Shown here: positions 16,117 through 25,143 of the stretch, in pieces | Layout of the letters: the number at the start of each line of letters is the position of its first letter | Numbering within the stretch: the stretch's first letter is position 1 | NCBI RefSeq assembly: GCF_001005085.2 | Contig: NZ_LBMU02000099.1 | Location: forward strand, 62,001 to 126,000 | DNA from: Streptomyces humi | GTDB taxonomy: Bacteria; Actinomycetota; Actinomycetes; Streptomycetales; Streptomycetaceae | Direction: 5' to 3' | DNA: 64,000 nucleotides | Notes under the pieces: model-generated | What the model saw: only the letters and a program-made list of their open reading frames with translations | Databases searched by the model: none | What the model was told of the DNA's origin: nothing | Position numbers and translations under genes: made by a program

Positions 16117-17994
16117 CTACAACGCCACGCACAGCACGGCGGCGGGTCCCTGTGCGCTTCCCACCCGGGTGGTGAAGGCGACGCCCGCGATGTACTCGCC
16201 GGCGTCGCACTGTCCCTTGTAGGCGCCGGACGCGAAGTCGTCGCCCGCCCCGTCGGCGGGCCGGCTGTCGGACCGGTCGAACCACACCGTCCGGCCGCCC
16301 GTGCCGAGCGCGGTGCGGGCCGGCACGCACAGCGCCGCCGACACCCGCTCCCCGCGACGGCTGTAGCCGACGACGAAACGGCCCGCCGGGCACTGGAACT
16401 TGGTGTAGCCGGACGCCCAGTCGCCGCCCGCCGGGACGTACCGCTCGTCCGTGACGACCGTCTGGACGCCGTCCGTCGCCCGCAGATCACCGGCCCGCGC
16501 GTCGGTGCACAGGCCGCGCCCGCCGGAGTGCGCGAGACCGATCAGCCGCAGCCCGTCCGGGCAGGCCGCCTTGTAGGCGCCCGAGTCCCAGTCGCCGCCC
16601 GCGCGCACCCGCAGGGACTCGACCTGGTCGCCGTGGTCGGTGGACAGCATCCGCCAGGTCGTCCCCGGCTCGACGTACCCCGTGCGGCCGGCCGAGGTCA
16701 TGAGGTGGGCCCAGGCCGTGGCCCGCCAGTCCCCGCCGTCGAGGATGCCGGAACGGTGCCCGGCGGTGTCGTAGCGCAGCAGCGCCCAGTCGTCGTGCCC
16801 CTCCCAGCCGACCAGCGGCCAGTAGGCGAAGTCGGTGTCGTGGTCGGCGAAGTAGTCGGTGATGTTGCCGAACCAGGCGCGGGCCGCCGTACCCGTCTCG
16901 TTCGCGCCGACGCCGAACTCGCTGACCCACACGGGGGCGGTGTAGTGCTTGCCCTCGGTGGTGACGAAGAACGCCTCGTCGGCGAGGGCCTGGTACAGCT
17001 CGTCGCGGGTCAGGTCCTGGTAACGGGGGTCGCTGGTCTCGCCGATGCCGGTGGCGCCGCTGTGCCGGGGGCCGGTGTAGCCGTAGAAGTGGGCCGAGTA
17101 GACGAGTTTGTGGGCGTCGACGAGGGTGTTCGACAGAGTGCGGACGGGGGTGAGCACGGGGCGGCCGTGCGGGAACCCGTCGACGGGCAGTCCGGTCCAG
17201 TTGATGCCCTCGACGACGATGAGGAGGTTCGGGTCGGCCTCGGTGAGGATGCGGTCGGCGGCGAACTGGGCCGCCGCGTACCAGTCGTGGGCGTCTCCCA
17301 GGCCCCAGTTGGGGTCGTCCAGCACGTCCCGGCGTACCTCGTTGTAGAGGTCGGCGCCCACGACCCGGGAGTTGCCGGCGTACCGGCGGGCCATGAAGAC
17401 CCAGTCGTCGGCCCACTGCTGAGTGGACTGGCCGCTGTTCCAGCGCTCGTTGCCGTCGACGCCGCAGCACCAACGCGAGGTGTTGGTGTGGTTGTTGAGG
17501 ATGACGGCGAAGCCCGCCCCGGTGAGCGCGGCGACGACCGCGTCGTAGATCTCCAGGGGTGTCCTGCCGCGCAGTTGGGGATTGGCCGTGACGGCGGCGT
17601 CCGGCACCGCGGCCGTCGTGTGGATCATCTCGTTCGAGAACGGCAGCCGCACGCTGTTGATGCCCAGCGCCGTGAAGTCCGCGAGGAGCTGGGTCAGGGG
17701 CGCGCGGTCCAGGCCGAGGGGGATGCCGTACGAGTCCTGGCCGGCGTGGTGGTTCGCCGGGTCGGCGACGCTGCCGCTGCCGGTCCAGGAACCCTGTGCG
17801 CCGTCCCAGTTGGCCGCCTTGAGCCGGAAGCGGTTCCCGTCGGCGTCCACGATCCAGCGGCCCCGGGTGGAGAGCGGTCCCCGCCAGGTGTCGGCCGCGG
17901 CGGCCGGCCGTGCCAGGGCGGTGGGCAACAGGGTGAGCACCAGGAACACGGCTGTCAGGTACGTGACAATCTTGAGCGAGTGCCTGATCGGCAT
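16117..17994 (-). CDS. Secreted GH5-family glycoside hydrolase (cellulase-like)
   Basis: A 625-residue exported enzyme. A signal peptide covers residues about 1-33 (LTAVFLVLTLLPTALARPAA). The (β/α)8 catalytic domain runs to about residue 445, with the N-terminal RFRLKAANWDGAQGSW, RLPFSNEMI, the acid/base Glu in DLYNEVRRD and the nucleophile Glu in VWVSEFGVG. The C-terminal ~150 residues repeat GGDW.SG..K..CP units with paired cysteines and probably mediate binding. The family cleaves β-1,4-glucans or mannans; substrate unresolved. ATG 17994 follows GAGGACT. Converges with the SARP gene only 22 bp away. Confidence 0.87.
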   Translation of the reverse strand: MPIRHSLKIVTYLTAVFLVLTLLPTALARPAAAADTWRGPLSTRGRWIVDADGNRFRLKAANWDGAQGSWTGSGSVADPANHHAGQDSYGIPLGLDRAPLTQLLADFTALGINSVRLPFSNEMIHTTAAVPDAAVTANPQLRGRTPLEIYDAVVAALTGAGFAVILNNHTNTSRWCCGVDGNERWNSGQSTQQWADDWVFMARRYAGNSRVVGADLYNEVRRDVLDDPNWGLGDAHDWYAAAQFAADRILTEADPNLLIVVEGINWTGLPVDGFPHGRPVLTPVRTLSNTLVDAHKLVYSAHFYGYTGPRHSGATGIGETSDPRYQDLTRDELYQALADEAFFVTTEGKHYTAPVWVSEFGVGANETGTAARAWFGNITDYFADHDTDFAYWPLVGWEGHDDWALLRYDTAGHRSGILDGGDWRATAWAHLMTSAGRTGYVEPGTTWRMLSTDHGDQVESLRVRAGGDWDSGAYKAACPDGLRLIGLAHSGGRGLCTDARAGDLRATDGVQTVVTDERYVPAGGDWASGYTKFQCPAGRFVVGYSRRGERVSAALCVPARTALGTGGRTVWFDRSDSRPADGAGDDFASGAYKGQCDAGEYIAGVAFTTRVGSAQGPAAVLCVAL

Positions 17995-18065
17995 CAGCAG
18001 TCCTCTGTGTGGAGCCGGTGGGGGGTGTCGCACGGCACGGCGGCGGCACCCTACCAGGGCGGGTC

Positions 18066-18779
18066 TCAGCGCAGAAGCGGTCCGTCCGCCGCGCAGGCCT
18101 CCGCCGTCCAGCCGTCCAGATCGCGTTCGGGACGCAGCAACCGCCTGATGGCGGCGGCGGACGCGCGGTGCCAGTCCCGGCTGCGCCGGAGCATCGCGTG
18201 ATCGCACCCCCGGAGCAGCACCATCCCGGCCTCGGCGCCGGCCTCACGGGCGTGCCGTACGTACGCGGCCGACTCACCGGGCTCGGTGGTGTGGTCCCGG
18301 TCCCCGTGGAGTACGAGGATCCGCGTGCCGTCGAGGTCGTCCACCGGGTCGTCGGCCGGACACCAGGGCGCCAGCGCCAGCACGCCGCGCACCGCGGGAT
18401 CGGCGGCGGCACGGAGCGCGGCACGCCCGCCCATGGAGTGCCCGACCAGCACCACCGGTACGTCCCCGGCCAGTCCGCGCAGTTCGTCGAGGGCCCGCAG
18501 GGTGTCGTGCAGCGGGTCGGCCGTGTCGTTCCAGCCCCGGTAGCGGTAGCGCACCTGGCCCACCAGCACGTCTCGCGGCGAGGAGACGGAGGCCGCGACA
18601 CCCGTGAAGGGCCGCATCCGCAGGGCGGCCGGCTGCCAGGGGCGCGCCGGACCCGTCCCGTGCTCCTGCCCGCCGTGCAGGACGAGTACCGCCGCGCGGG
18701 CCCGCTCCCGTGGCGCGCGACGCACCACCAGGGCGCTCCCGTCCGCCTCGAAGACCCGTCCGTCGGCCACCGTGTCCAC
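18066..18779 (-). CDS. Alpha/beta hydrolase
   Basis: A 237-residue protein with AAVLVLHGGQEHGTG (oxyanion region), the nucleophile elbow VVLVGHSMGGRAAL (Ser), an Asp in LVLHGDRDHTT and the catalytic His in GCDHAMLRR. No signal peptide, so cytoplasmic. Resembles dienelactone-hydrolase/BAAT-like small esterases; substrate unknown. GTG 18779 is preceded by GGAAGG. A 21-bp tandem duplication lies just upstream. Confidence 0.82.
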   Translation of the reverse strand: MDTVADGRVFEADGSALVVRRAPRERARAAVLVLHGGQEHGTGPARPWQPAALRMRPFTGVAASVSSPRDVLVGQVRYRYRGWNDTADPLHDTLRALDELRGLAGDVPVVLVGHSMGGRAALRAAADPAVRGVLALAPWCPADDPVDDLDGTRILVLHGDRDHTTEPGESAAYVRHAREAGAEAGMVLLRGCDHAMLRRSRDWHRASAAAIRRLLRPERDLDGWTAEACAADGPLLR

Positions 18780-18800
18780 CTCTGCCTTCCTCCGGGACGA

Positions 18801-18842
18801 AGCGTGCTGCCGCCATCGAACAGCGTGCTGCCGCCATCAAAC
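18801..18842. repeat. 21-bp tandem duplication upstream of the hydrolase
   Basis: Two adjacent copies of AGCGTGCTGCCGCCATCGAAC, differing at one base (G/A), 22 bp upstream of the hydrolase start. It could be a duplicated operator or simple slippage. Confidence 0.8.
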
Positions 18843-18950
18843 ACGCCCGGAGGAGGCCACGGCCACCGAGGGGTCGTGCTGCGTGTGCCCACGCCGTGAA
18901 CATCCGTTAGGCTCCACGCGCACAGGGGACGCACAGCGGGGGTGGGGGAC

Positions 18951-19640
18951 ATGAGCGAAGGTTTCGGCGAGCCCGAAAAGCACGGCAGACCGGTGCTACA
19001 GGCACTCGCGGCGGTGGCCCTGCTGGCGGTCGTGGTGGGCGCGCTGTGGGCGCAGAAGCAGTTCGTCCATCAGAAGGACACCAGCGGCGAACCGGCGACC
19101 TGCACCACCTCGCACGACCGGCTGCCCGCCCGGTACGTCTCCGGCGCCCGGCTGTGCGCGCTGCTGAACCGCCCGGACCTGCCGGCGCTGCTGGGTACGC
19201 CCCACGAGCGGATCGAGACCGCCAGCGGTAACGGGGACTGGATCACCCTCTCCGGCGGCACGAAGATCCCCTCACCGGACGCGACGGTGACCCTGGAGAC
19301 GTACTCCGTGAAGCTCTCGGCGGCGTACGACGACCTGCGCGTCGCGGAGACGGGCGACCTGCTCGCCGGCACCAGGCGGACGAAGGTGCTGGGGCATCCG
19401 GCCGTCGTCTACTCCAGCCCGACCTTCTCGATCGGGTTCGACCTCGGCGGCGGCAAGGCCACCTCGGGTCCCGGCGGCACGGCGCGCTGCGTCCTGGTCT
19501 CGCAGCACGCCAAGGACGACGGGAAGGGGGCCTTCGAGGTCGCGCTCTGGCGCCAGGACGACGTACTGCCCGACGACACAGCCCTCCTCCGGGTCGCGGA
19601 GCGGGTCCTGCGGACCGCACCGGGCTGGGACGAGGGCTGA
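18951..19640 (+). CDS. Membrane-anchored hypothetical protein (resembles DUF6215)
   Basis: A 229-residue protein with one N-terminal membrane segment (residues about 15-35, LQALAAVALLAVVVGALWA) and an extracytoplasmic domain containing four Cys. The pattern SGARLCALLNRPDLPALLGT followed by TLETYSVKLSAAYDDL matches what I recall of the Streptomyces DUF6215 family. Function unknown. ATG 18951 is favoured over the GTG at 18942 by the GGTGGGGG tract in front of it. Divergent from the α/β hydrolase. Confidence 0.75.
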   Translation: MSEGFGEPEKHGRPVLQALAAVALLAVVVGALWAQKQFVHQKDTSGEPATCTTSHDRLPARYVSGARLCALLNRPDLPALLGTPHERIETASGNGDWITLSGGTKIPSPDATVTLETYSVKLSAAYDDLRVAETGDLLAGTRRTKVLGHPAVVYSSPTFSIGFDLGGGKATSGPGGTARCVLVSQHAKDDGKGAFEVALWRQDDVLPDDTALLRVAERVLRTAPGWDEG

Positions 19641-19682
19641 GCCGGGCGGCCGAACCGGCCGCGGTGGCGGTGTGTCAGACGC

Positions 19683-20258
19683 TCACGGAGTCACGGTCGT
19701 CGTGGCGGCGGCGTCCGTGGTGGGCAGTGCCGGTAGCGCGGGTACGGCACTGCCGAGAAGTCCGGTGACCGCGGCGAGGACGGGGGCGAGCAGCCCGGTG
19801 ACGGCGCTCACCACTCCGCCGAGGTCGAGCGAGGTCACCGCGCTCAGCAGCTTGGTGACGGCGGCCTGGATCGCGTTCACCAGGTCCGACACCGGGTCGG
19901 CCGCCCGGGTCCCGGCCCGGTGCGCGGAGTCGCGGGTGCCGGTGGCCTTGAGGTGCTGCTGGACGGTGTCGCTCCACTTCCGGACCGCCTGCGCGTAGGC
20001 GGCGGCTCCGGCCGGGTCGAGCGTGGCGCCGGGCACCGTGCTGAGGAACGGGCTGACGAGTCGGGAGTCGTGCGTCGCTTCGAACCGGTCCAGGAGCGTG
20101 TCGAGGTCGGCGCCGGACGCCGGAACCCGCTGCGCGGCACCGCGTCCCGGCGCGTCTCGGCCGGCGTCGGCGGCGGCGGTTGCGGCGGCCGGGCCGAGGA
20201 CCAGAGCGGCACAGACCAGGGGCGAGATGAGGAAGCCACGGGAGACCAGGGTGCGCAT
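19683..20258 (-). CDS. Secreted hypothetical protein
   Basis: A 191-residue exported protein: a signal peptide (residues 1-33, LISPLVCAALVLGPAAATAAA), an α-helical middle (DLDTLLDRFEATHDSRLVSP, with Asp/Glu), and a hydrophobic Ala/Leu/Val-rich C-terminal third. No enzymatic motif. ATG 20258 has AAAGGAA upstream. It converges with the DUF6215-like gene. I do not recognise a family. Confidence 0.75.
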   Translation of the reverse strand: MRTLVSRGFLISPLVCAALVLGPAAATAAADAGRDAPGRGAAQRVPASGADLDTLLDRFEATHDSRLVSPFLSTVPGATLDPAGAAAYAQAVRKWSDTVQQHLKATGTRDSAHRAGTRAADPVSDLVNAIQAAVTKLLSAVTSLDLGGVVSAVTGLLAPVLAAVTGLLGSAVPALPALPTTDAAATTTVTP

Positions 20259-20475
20259 GGGGTTCCTTTCGAGACTGCTGTCCTTGTCCCCACCGTGGAA
20301 AGCGGCACAGGTCACCGCAACCGCTCCCGGGTCGCGCGCGGTGCTCGTCGTGCCGCGGCGAAGGCCTTGACCAGCCCGTTCGTACCATCGGTCGACTCCG
20401 GCCGGATGTTCACCCGTCAGAGTGCGTCCCACCGCCGCCGGGCGCCGCACCCGACGCGGTTCCCGGCACGCGAAA

Positions 20476-20507
20476 AGTCCCGCCCCCGACGGATCAGGGG
20501 CGGGACT
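20476..20507 (-). terminator. Strong intrinsic terminator after the tRNA-like gene
   Basis: Perfect 11-bp arms AGTCCCGCCCC / GGGGCGGGACT with a 10-nt loop. Read on the minus strand, the stem is followed by TTTT, so it terminates the leftward tRNA-like transcript. It also separates that transcript from the secreted-protein gene. Confidence 0.75.
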
Positions 20508-20517
20508 CTTCGATCGG

Positions 20518-20587
20518 AGCGCCGGGCAGGCCTTGCACCTGCATTTCCCCGCAGGAAGCGGGGCGTCTTTCCTTGGACCACCAACGC
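20518..20587 (-). tRNA. tRNA-Gly-like gene, anticodon UCC, non-canonical
   Basis: The minus strand folds as a compact 70-nt tRNA: acceptor GCGTTGG/CCGGCGC (7 bp including two G:T), U8, a short D arm with GG in the loop, anticodon stem CCCCG/CGGGG with loop CTTCCTG (anticodon UCC), a 4-nt variable loop, T stem GCAGG/CCTGC and discriminator T followed by CC (CCA not encoded). Odd points: the T loop reads TGCAAGG (G at 55), U at 37 where a purine is usual, and a short D arm. A promoter (TTGGCG-N18-TAGGCT) lies 41 bp upstream and a terminator follows, so it is probably expressed. Confidence 0.65.
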
Positions 20588-20627
20588 ATCGCGCGTCACT
20601 CGGACTTGAGTGCCTCGCTCAAGATCG

Positions 20628-20657
20628 AGCCTACCCCGGCAGGGGGACGCACGCCAA
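20628..20657 (-). promoter_or_regulatory. Promoter of the tRNA-like gene
   Basis: On the minus strand, TTGGCG and TAGGCT are separated by 18 bp, with the -10 about 40 bp from the tRNA 5' end. It lies in the 103-bp gap after the NAD synthetase stop. Confidence 0.55.
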
Positions 20658-20690
20658 ATCGCGCGGACGTTCCCCCACCGGGGCCACGGA

Positions 20691-22724
20691 TCACTGCTCC
20701 GGTACCCGCTCCAGGTCGCGCAGCCAGGCCCGCGCCGAACTGTCGGACGGCGCACGCCAGTCGCCGCGCGGGGAGAGGGAGCCGCCCGCCGAGACCTTCG
20801 GGCCGTTCGGCATCGCCGAGCGCTTGAACTGGGCGAAGGCGAAGAAGCGACGGCAGAAGTAGTCGAGCCAGTGCCGGATCTCCGCCAGGCCGTACGCCTT
20901 CCGCTCGGAGTCCGGGAAGCCGGGCGGCCAGGCGCCCGCGGCCCGGTCGTGCCAGGCGTGCCAGGCCAGGAAGGCGATCTTCGACGGCCGGAAGCCGTGC
21001 CGCAGCACCTGGTACAGGGTGAAGTCGTGCAGCGCGTACGGACCGATCTTCGACTCGGTGGACTGTAGTTCCTCGCCGGGCACCAGCTCCGGGCTGATCT
21101 CCGTGTCCAGGATCGCGGCCAGCGTCCGGCCGGTCTCCGGGTCGAACTGCTCGCTGCTGATCACCCACCGGATCAGATGCTGGATGAGCGTCTTCGGCAC
21201 CCCGGAGTTGACGTTGTAGTGGCTCATCTGGTCGCCGACGCCGTACGTCGACCAGCCGAGCGCCAGCTCCGACAGGTCCCCGGTACCGAGGACGATGCCG
21301 CCACGCTGGTTCGCCAGCCGGAACAGGTAGTCGGTGCGCAGCCCGGCCTGCACGTTCTCGAACGTGACGTCGTACACCGGCGCACCGGCGGCGAACGGAT
21401 GGCCCATCTCCTCGAGCATCAGCCGCGCGGTCGGTGTGATGTCCAGCTCGGCCGCGGTCACGCCGAGCGAGTTCATCAGCCGGTGCGCGTTGCCCTTGGT
21501 GTGCTCGCCGGTGGCGAAGCCGGGCAGCGTGAAGGCCAGGATGTCGCTGCGCGGGCGGCCGGCGCGGTCCATGGCGCGGGCGGCGACGATCAGCGCGTGC
21601 GTGGAGTCGAGCCCGCCGGAGACACCGATGACGATCTTCGGGCCGCCGATCGCGGCCAGCCGCTGCTGGAGCGCCGCGACCTGGATGTTGTACGCCTCGT
21701 AGCAGTCCAGGGCGAGTCGTTCGGGGTCGGCCGGCACGAACGGGAAGCGCTCCACCCGGCGGCGCAGGCCCAGGTCGGCCGTGGGCGGGTCGAGGCGGAA
21801 GGAGACGGTCCGGAAGTCGCCGGTGCGCGCCGCGTGGGTCCGGCGGTTGTCGTCGAACGAACCCATCCGGGCCCGCTCCTGCCGCAGCAGGTCCAGGTCC
21901 ACGTCGGCCACCGCGTACTGGTCGTCGAGCGGGAACCGGTCCGTCTCCGCCAGCAGCTGACCGTTCTCGTAGATCATGGTCTGCCCGTCCCAGGACAGGT
22001 CCGTGGACGACTCACCGAGTCCGGCCGCCGCGTAGACGTACGCGGCCAGGCAGCGCTGCGACGCCGAGCGGCACAGCAGCTTCCGGTCCTCGGCGCGGCC
22101 GACCGTGATCGGGCTGCCGGACAGGTTGACCAGGACACTGGCACCGGCCAGCGCCGCCTCCGCGCTCGGCGGCACGGGGACCCACATGTCCTCGCAGACC
22201 TCGGCGTGCACCACGAGACCGGGCACGTCGGCCGCTTCGAACAGCAGGTCCACCCCGAACGGCACACTCTCGCCGCCGACCCGGATCGTCCCGCCCCGCT
22301 CGTCGTCGCCCGCGGCGAGCTGCCGGCGCTCGTAGAACTCCCGGTAGTTCGGCGGGTAGGACTTGGGCGCGACCCCGAGGATCCGGCCGCGGTGCACGAC
22401 CACCGCGCAGTTGTAGATCCGGTTGCGGTGGCGCAGCGGCGCGCCGACGACGAGGACCGGCAGCAGTTCGGCCGAACCGGCGGCCACCGTCGCGAGGGCC
22501 TCCTCGACCTGGTCGAGCACCGCGTCCTGGAGCAGCAGGTCCTCGATCGAGTAGCCGGTCAGACCCAGTTCCGGGAAGACCGCCACCGCGACGCCCTCCT
22601 CGGCGCAGCGGCGGGCCTGGCGCAGGACGGCCTCGGCGTTGGCGCGCGGGTCGGCGATGACGGTGTGGCCCGTGCAGGCTGCCACGCGCGCGAAACCGTG
22701 CTCATAGATCGACCAGAAGTTCAA
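20691..22724 (-). CDS. nadE: Glutamine-dependent NAD+ synthetase
   Basis: A 677-residue two-domain enzyme converting deamido-NAD to NAD with ATP and glutamine. The N-terminal nitrilase-type glutaminase has Glu in VFPELGLTGYS, Lys in APKSYPPNY and the nucleophile Cys in AEVCEDMWVP. The C-terminal synthetase has the P-loop GVSGGLDSTHAL and GTGDLSELALGW. Size and sequence closely match the mycobacterial enzyme (about 679 aa). I start at TTG 22724 because GAGGAA lies just upstream and the mycobacterial protein begins with the same NF..Y.HGF.RVAACT pattern. Cytosolic, housekeeping. Confidence 0.96.
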   Translation of the reverse strand: MNFWSIYEHGFARVAACTGHTVIADPRANAEAVLRQARRCAEEGVAVAVFPELGLTGYSIEDLLLQDAVLDQVEEALATVAAGSAELLPVLVVGAPLRHRNRIYNCAVVVHRGRILGVAPKSYPPNYREFYERRQLAAGDDERGGTIRVGGESVPFGVDLLFEAADVPGLVVHAEVCEDMWVPVPPSAEAALAGASVLVNLSGSPITVGRAEDRKLLCRSASQRCLAAYVYAAAGLGESSTDLSWDGQTMIYENGQLLAETDRFPLDDQYAVADVDLDLLRQERARMGSFDDNRRTHAARTGDFRTVSFRLDPPTADLGLRRRVERFPFVPADPERLALDCYEAYNIQVAALQQRLAAIGGPKIVIGVSGGLDSTHALIVAARAMDRAGRPRSDILAFTLPGFATGEHTKGNAHRLMNSLGVTAAELDITPTARLMLEEMGHPFAAGAPVYDVTFENVQAGLRTDYLFRLANQRGGIVLGTGDLSELALGWSTYGVGDQMSHYNVNSGVPKTLIQHLIRWVISSEQFDPETGRTLAAILDTEISPELVPGEELQSTESKIGPYALHDFTLYQVLRHGFRPSKIAFLAWHAWHDRAAGAWPPGFPDSERKAYGLAEIRHWLDYFCRRFFAFAQFKRSAMPNGPKVSAGGSLSPRGDWRAPSDSSARAWLRDLERVPEQ

Positions 22725-22865
22725 CGGGGCTTCCTCGGGAGAGACGGACGGGGTGCGGATGCCGGACGGCAGCGACGCCGGGCACGGGTACCCGTTCCTG
22801 TGGTCCGGCGACCTGCCCGCTACCGGCAGCATAGATCGCTTGCCGATCCGTGCTGGTCCGGAGGG

Positions 22866-23702
22866 TCACAGGGGTGTGGTGTCCAGCAGGTCCGCGGCCA
22901 TCCGGCGGGCCGGCGCCTCGGTCTCGGCCGCGATCCGGTGGAACGTCGACTCCGCCGCGTGGGCCGGCCAGTCGGCGGGCAGATGCCGGGCCGGCAGCCG
23001 CGGATCGGTGCGGATGATGTCCAGCCACTCGCTGACCAGCCGCAGCCGGGTGACGACGGCGTCGCCGTCGGGTCCGGGCCGCCACGCCTCCCAGCGGGCG
23101 CGGAAGTCCGCGTAGCGGGCGGCGATCGACTCCAGGTCCCAGGTGTCGCGGATCATCACGTCGATGTCCGTCGCCTCGTCGGCCAGCGCGTGGAAGATCT
23201 TCACGTGCGCGGAGAGCCCGAGTTCGGCGACCACCGCGGAGACGTCGACCCGGCCGGGCGCGATCCACAGTCCGCTGTAGAGCGGCCCGAAACCCGACCA
23301 GCCGAGCTGCGAGCGCAGATCGTGCCGCTGGCGCTGCCAGGACTCCGGCAGCGAGAAGCCGAGCAGCGTCCAGGACCCGTCCCAGTCGTCGTTGACGGCG
23401 CCGGTCTCCCAGATCCGACGGCGGCCGTCGTGCAGGATCTGCGCGGCGAGCGGCGTCAGCCCGAAGTACATCCTGCGCCCCTGCCGTTGGCGTCGCAGCA
23501 GGTTCCTGTTGACCATCCGGGTGAGCGTGGAGCGTACGGCCTGCTCGCCGACGCCCGCCCGGCCCAGGACCGTGATGATGCTGCCCGAGTAGACGCCCAG
23601 CGGGCCCAGCTCCAGTACGTGGTTGCCGAAGAAGGTGAGCAGGAGCGACTGCGGGCGGGGCTGCGGGGAGTCCGGGGCCTCCGGTGCGATCTCGGCGTTC
23701 AC
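22866..23702 (-). CDS. PaaX-family transcriptional regulator
   Basis: A 278-residue regulator. The N-terminal winged helix includes LLLTFFGNHVLELG, GVGEQAVRSTLTRMVNRNLL and YFGLTPLAAQIL. The PaaX-type middle and C-terminal domain has DGSWTLLGFSLPESWQRQRH and WLDIIRTDPRLPARHLP. PaaX represses phenylacetate catabolism by sensing phenylacetyl-CoA, but relatives control other pathways and no paa genes are here. GTG 23702 has no Shine-Dalgarno. A TAACCT -10 lies 7 bp upstream, suggesting a leaderless transcript. It also starts 10 bp after the hydrolase stop, so read-through is possible. Confidence 0.88.
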   Translation of the reverse strand: MNAEIAPEAPDSPQPRPQSLLLTFFGNHVLELGPLGVYSGSIITVLGRAGVGEQAVRSTLTRMVNRNLLRRQRQGRRMYFGLTPLAAQILHDGRRRIWETGAVNDDWDGSWTLLGFSLPESWQRQRHDLRSQLGWSGFGPLYSGLWIAPGRVDVSAVVAELGLSAHVKIFHALADEATDIDVMIRDTWDLESIAARYADFRARWEAWRPGPDGDAVVTRLRLVSEWLDIIRTDPRLPARHLPADWPAHAAESTFHRIAAETEAPARRMAADLLDTTPL

Positions 23703-23712
23703 GTGCGCAAGG

Positions 23713-25143
23713 TTACGGCCACCCGGGGGACGTACGACGGCCCGCGTGTCCTGGGCTCCGCTGCCGGTCGCGCGGGTGGGCCAGGTCGTACGGACGGGGG
23801 TAGGGGCCCGGTTCGTACGGGGTGTAGCGCGCCGCCGAGGCGGGGTCGGCGGCGCGGGCGCGGGCGTTGAGGGAGGCCGGATCGGCGCCCCGCCAGTGGC
23901 CCGAGGCGATGCGGTCCTCCAGGGTGTGCAGCGCGGCCACCTGTTCGCCGGGGCTGAACGTGCAGTGGCCGGCGTTGCCGACGTAACCCTGCCGGAGCAG
24001 GGCGGCGGAGCCGGCGGCCGTGGCGGCACGCCGGTGGGCGCTCTCGGCCTGGACCGGGATCAGCGGGTCGCCGGTGGTGTGGATGTCCAGCTGCGGTCCG
24101 CGGAGCCGGCCGGTGAACACGCTGGTGCGGTCCATCCAGTCGACGGCCTGCCGGTCGGCGACGACGCGCGCTGCCCTGTTCAGGTCGCCGAGGTCCGTCC
24201 GCAAGGATCGTCCCGCTTCGCGGTAGAGCTCCGAAACCTCCTTGGAATTCGGCGACTTGCGCAGCATGGCCGGGTAGTCGACGCCGGTGTTCCAGGACAT
24301 GTTGCCGCCCGCCCGGCGCTCCGCCTCCTGCCGCCAGACGAAGGCCGGGAGGCCGATCAGACCGACGACGGCCCGGTACTGACCGGCCTGCTGCGCGTCC
24401 CAGTCGGCCGGCGCGGGCCGGGGGACGGCGTCGTCGTTCCAGCCGGGGACGTCGTACAGGGCCGCGGCCAGCGCGATCCGGGCCCGGCCGGTGGCGGTGG
24501 TCTGCGCCCTCTCGACCAGTTCGGTCATGGCTGCGGCCTGGGCGGCCGCGTCGGCGGTGTCGCGCAGCCCGGTGAGCCGGATGTCCGAGCCGGTTCCGCC
24601 GAGCAGGGTGCGCAGCGCGAAGGCGGTGTCCAGCATGCTGTTCCAGGTGGCGACCCCGCCCTGCACCAGACCGCACATCGACAGCGTCCCGGAGACGCGG
24701 TCCGGGTGACGTTCGGCGATCATGGTGGTCACCAGGCCGCCGTACGAGGTGCCCCACGCGAGGGTGCGCCGGGCCGCGCCGAAGCGGCCGGTGAAGGCGT
24801 CGAGGGTGGCGAGCTGGTCGGGCACCGCGTCGGCCACCGCCCAGCCGGCGGTGGCGTACGAGGAGCCGGTCAGCGCGTAACCCTGCTTCATCAGCAGCGA
24901 CTTGGTGGCGTCGTCCGGTGCGTCCCGTGCCGGGTTGGGGACGCCGACCGGGGTGTAGCCGTGGCTGTACAGCAGGACGGTGCCGTTCCAGCTGTCCGGC
25001 ATGTCGATGACGTAGGCCGCGCCGGACGGCAACGTGCCCTCGACGCGGACGGCTTCGGCGGCCCGAGCCGTGGGGGTCAGGGAGGCGGCGAGCAGCAGGG
25101 CCGCGAGGGCGGTGAGGGTACGACGGCGGGTGCGGTGCGGCAC
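23713..25143 (-). CDS. Secreted alpha/beta hydrolase/peptidase-like protein
   Basis: A 476-residue exported hydrolase. A signal peptide covers residues 1-28 (ALAALLLAASLTPTARA). Features are LLYSHGY in the oxyanion region, the nucleophile elbow LAWGTSYGGLVTTMIAERHP (Ser), Asp in TTGDPLIPV and catalytic His in GNAGHCTFSPGEQ. The C-terminal ~40 residues are Pro/Arg-rich and disordered. The fold resembles secreted prolyl-aminopeptidase/tannase-like hydrolases; substrate unknown. GTG 25143 has GGAG about 10 nt upstream. Confidence 0.85.
   Translation of the reverse strand: MPHRTRRRTLTALAALLLAASLTPTARAAEAVRVEGTLPSGAAYVIDMPDSWNGTVLLYSHGYTPVGVPNPARDAPDDATKSLLMKQGYALTGSSYATAGWAVADAVPDQLATLDAFTGRFGAARRTLAWGTSYGGLVTTMIAERHPDRVSGTLSMCGLVQGGVATWNSMLDTAFALRTLLGGTGSDIRLTGLRDTADAAAQAAAMTELVERAQTTATGRARIALAAALYDVPGWNDDAVPRPAPADWDAQQAGQYRAVVGLIGLPAFVWRQEAERRAGGNMSWNTGVDYPAMLRKSPNSKEVSELYREAGRSLRTDLGDLNRAARVVADRQAVDWMDRTSVFTGRLRGPQLDIHTTGDPLIPVQAESAHRRAATAAGSAALLRQGYVGNAGHCTFSPGEQVAALHTLEDRIASGHWRGADPASLNARARAADPASAARYTPYEPGPYPRPYDLAHPRDRQRSPGHAGRRTSPGWP

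Noticed and set aside
20518..20587. The tRNA-like gene as an integration (att) site of a mobile element.
   Set aside because: No integrase, excisionase or direct repeat of the tRNA 3' end is visible nearby; nadE beside it is housekeeping.
21177..23870. An 897-codon open frame on the plus strand.
   Set aside because: It is antisense to nadE and the PaaX gene, both clearly real; composition is typical of a high-GC shadow frame.
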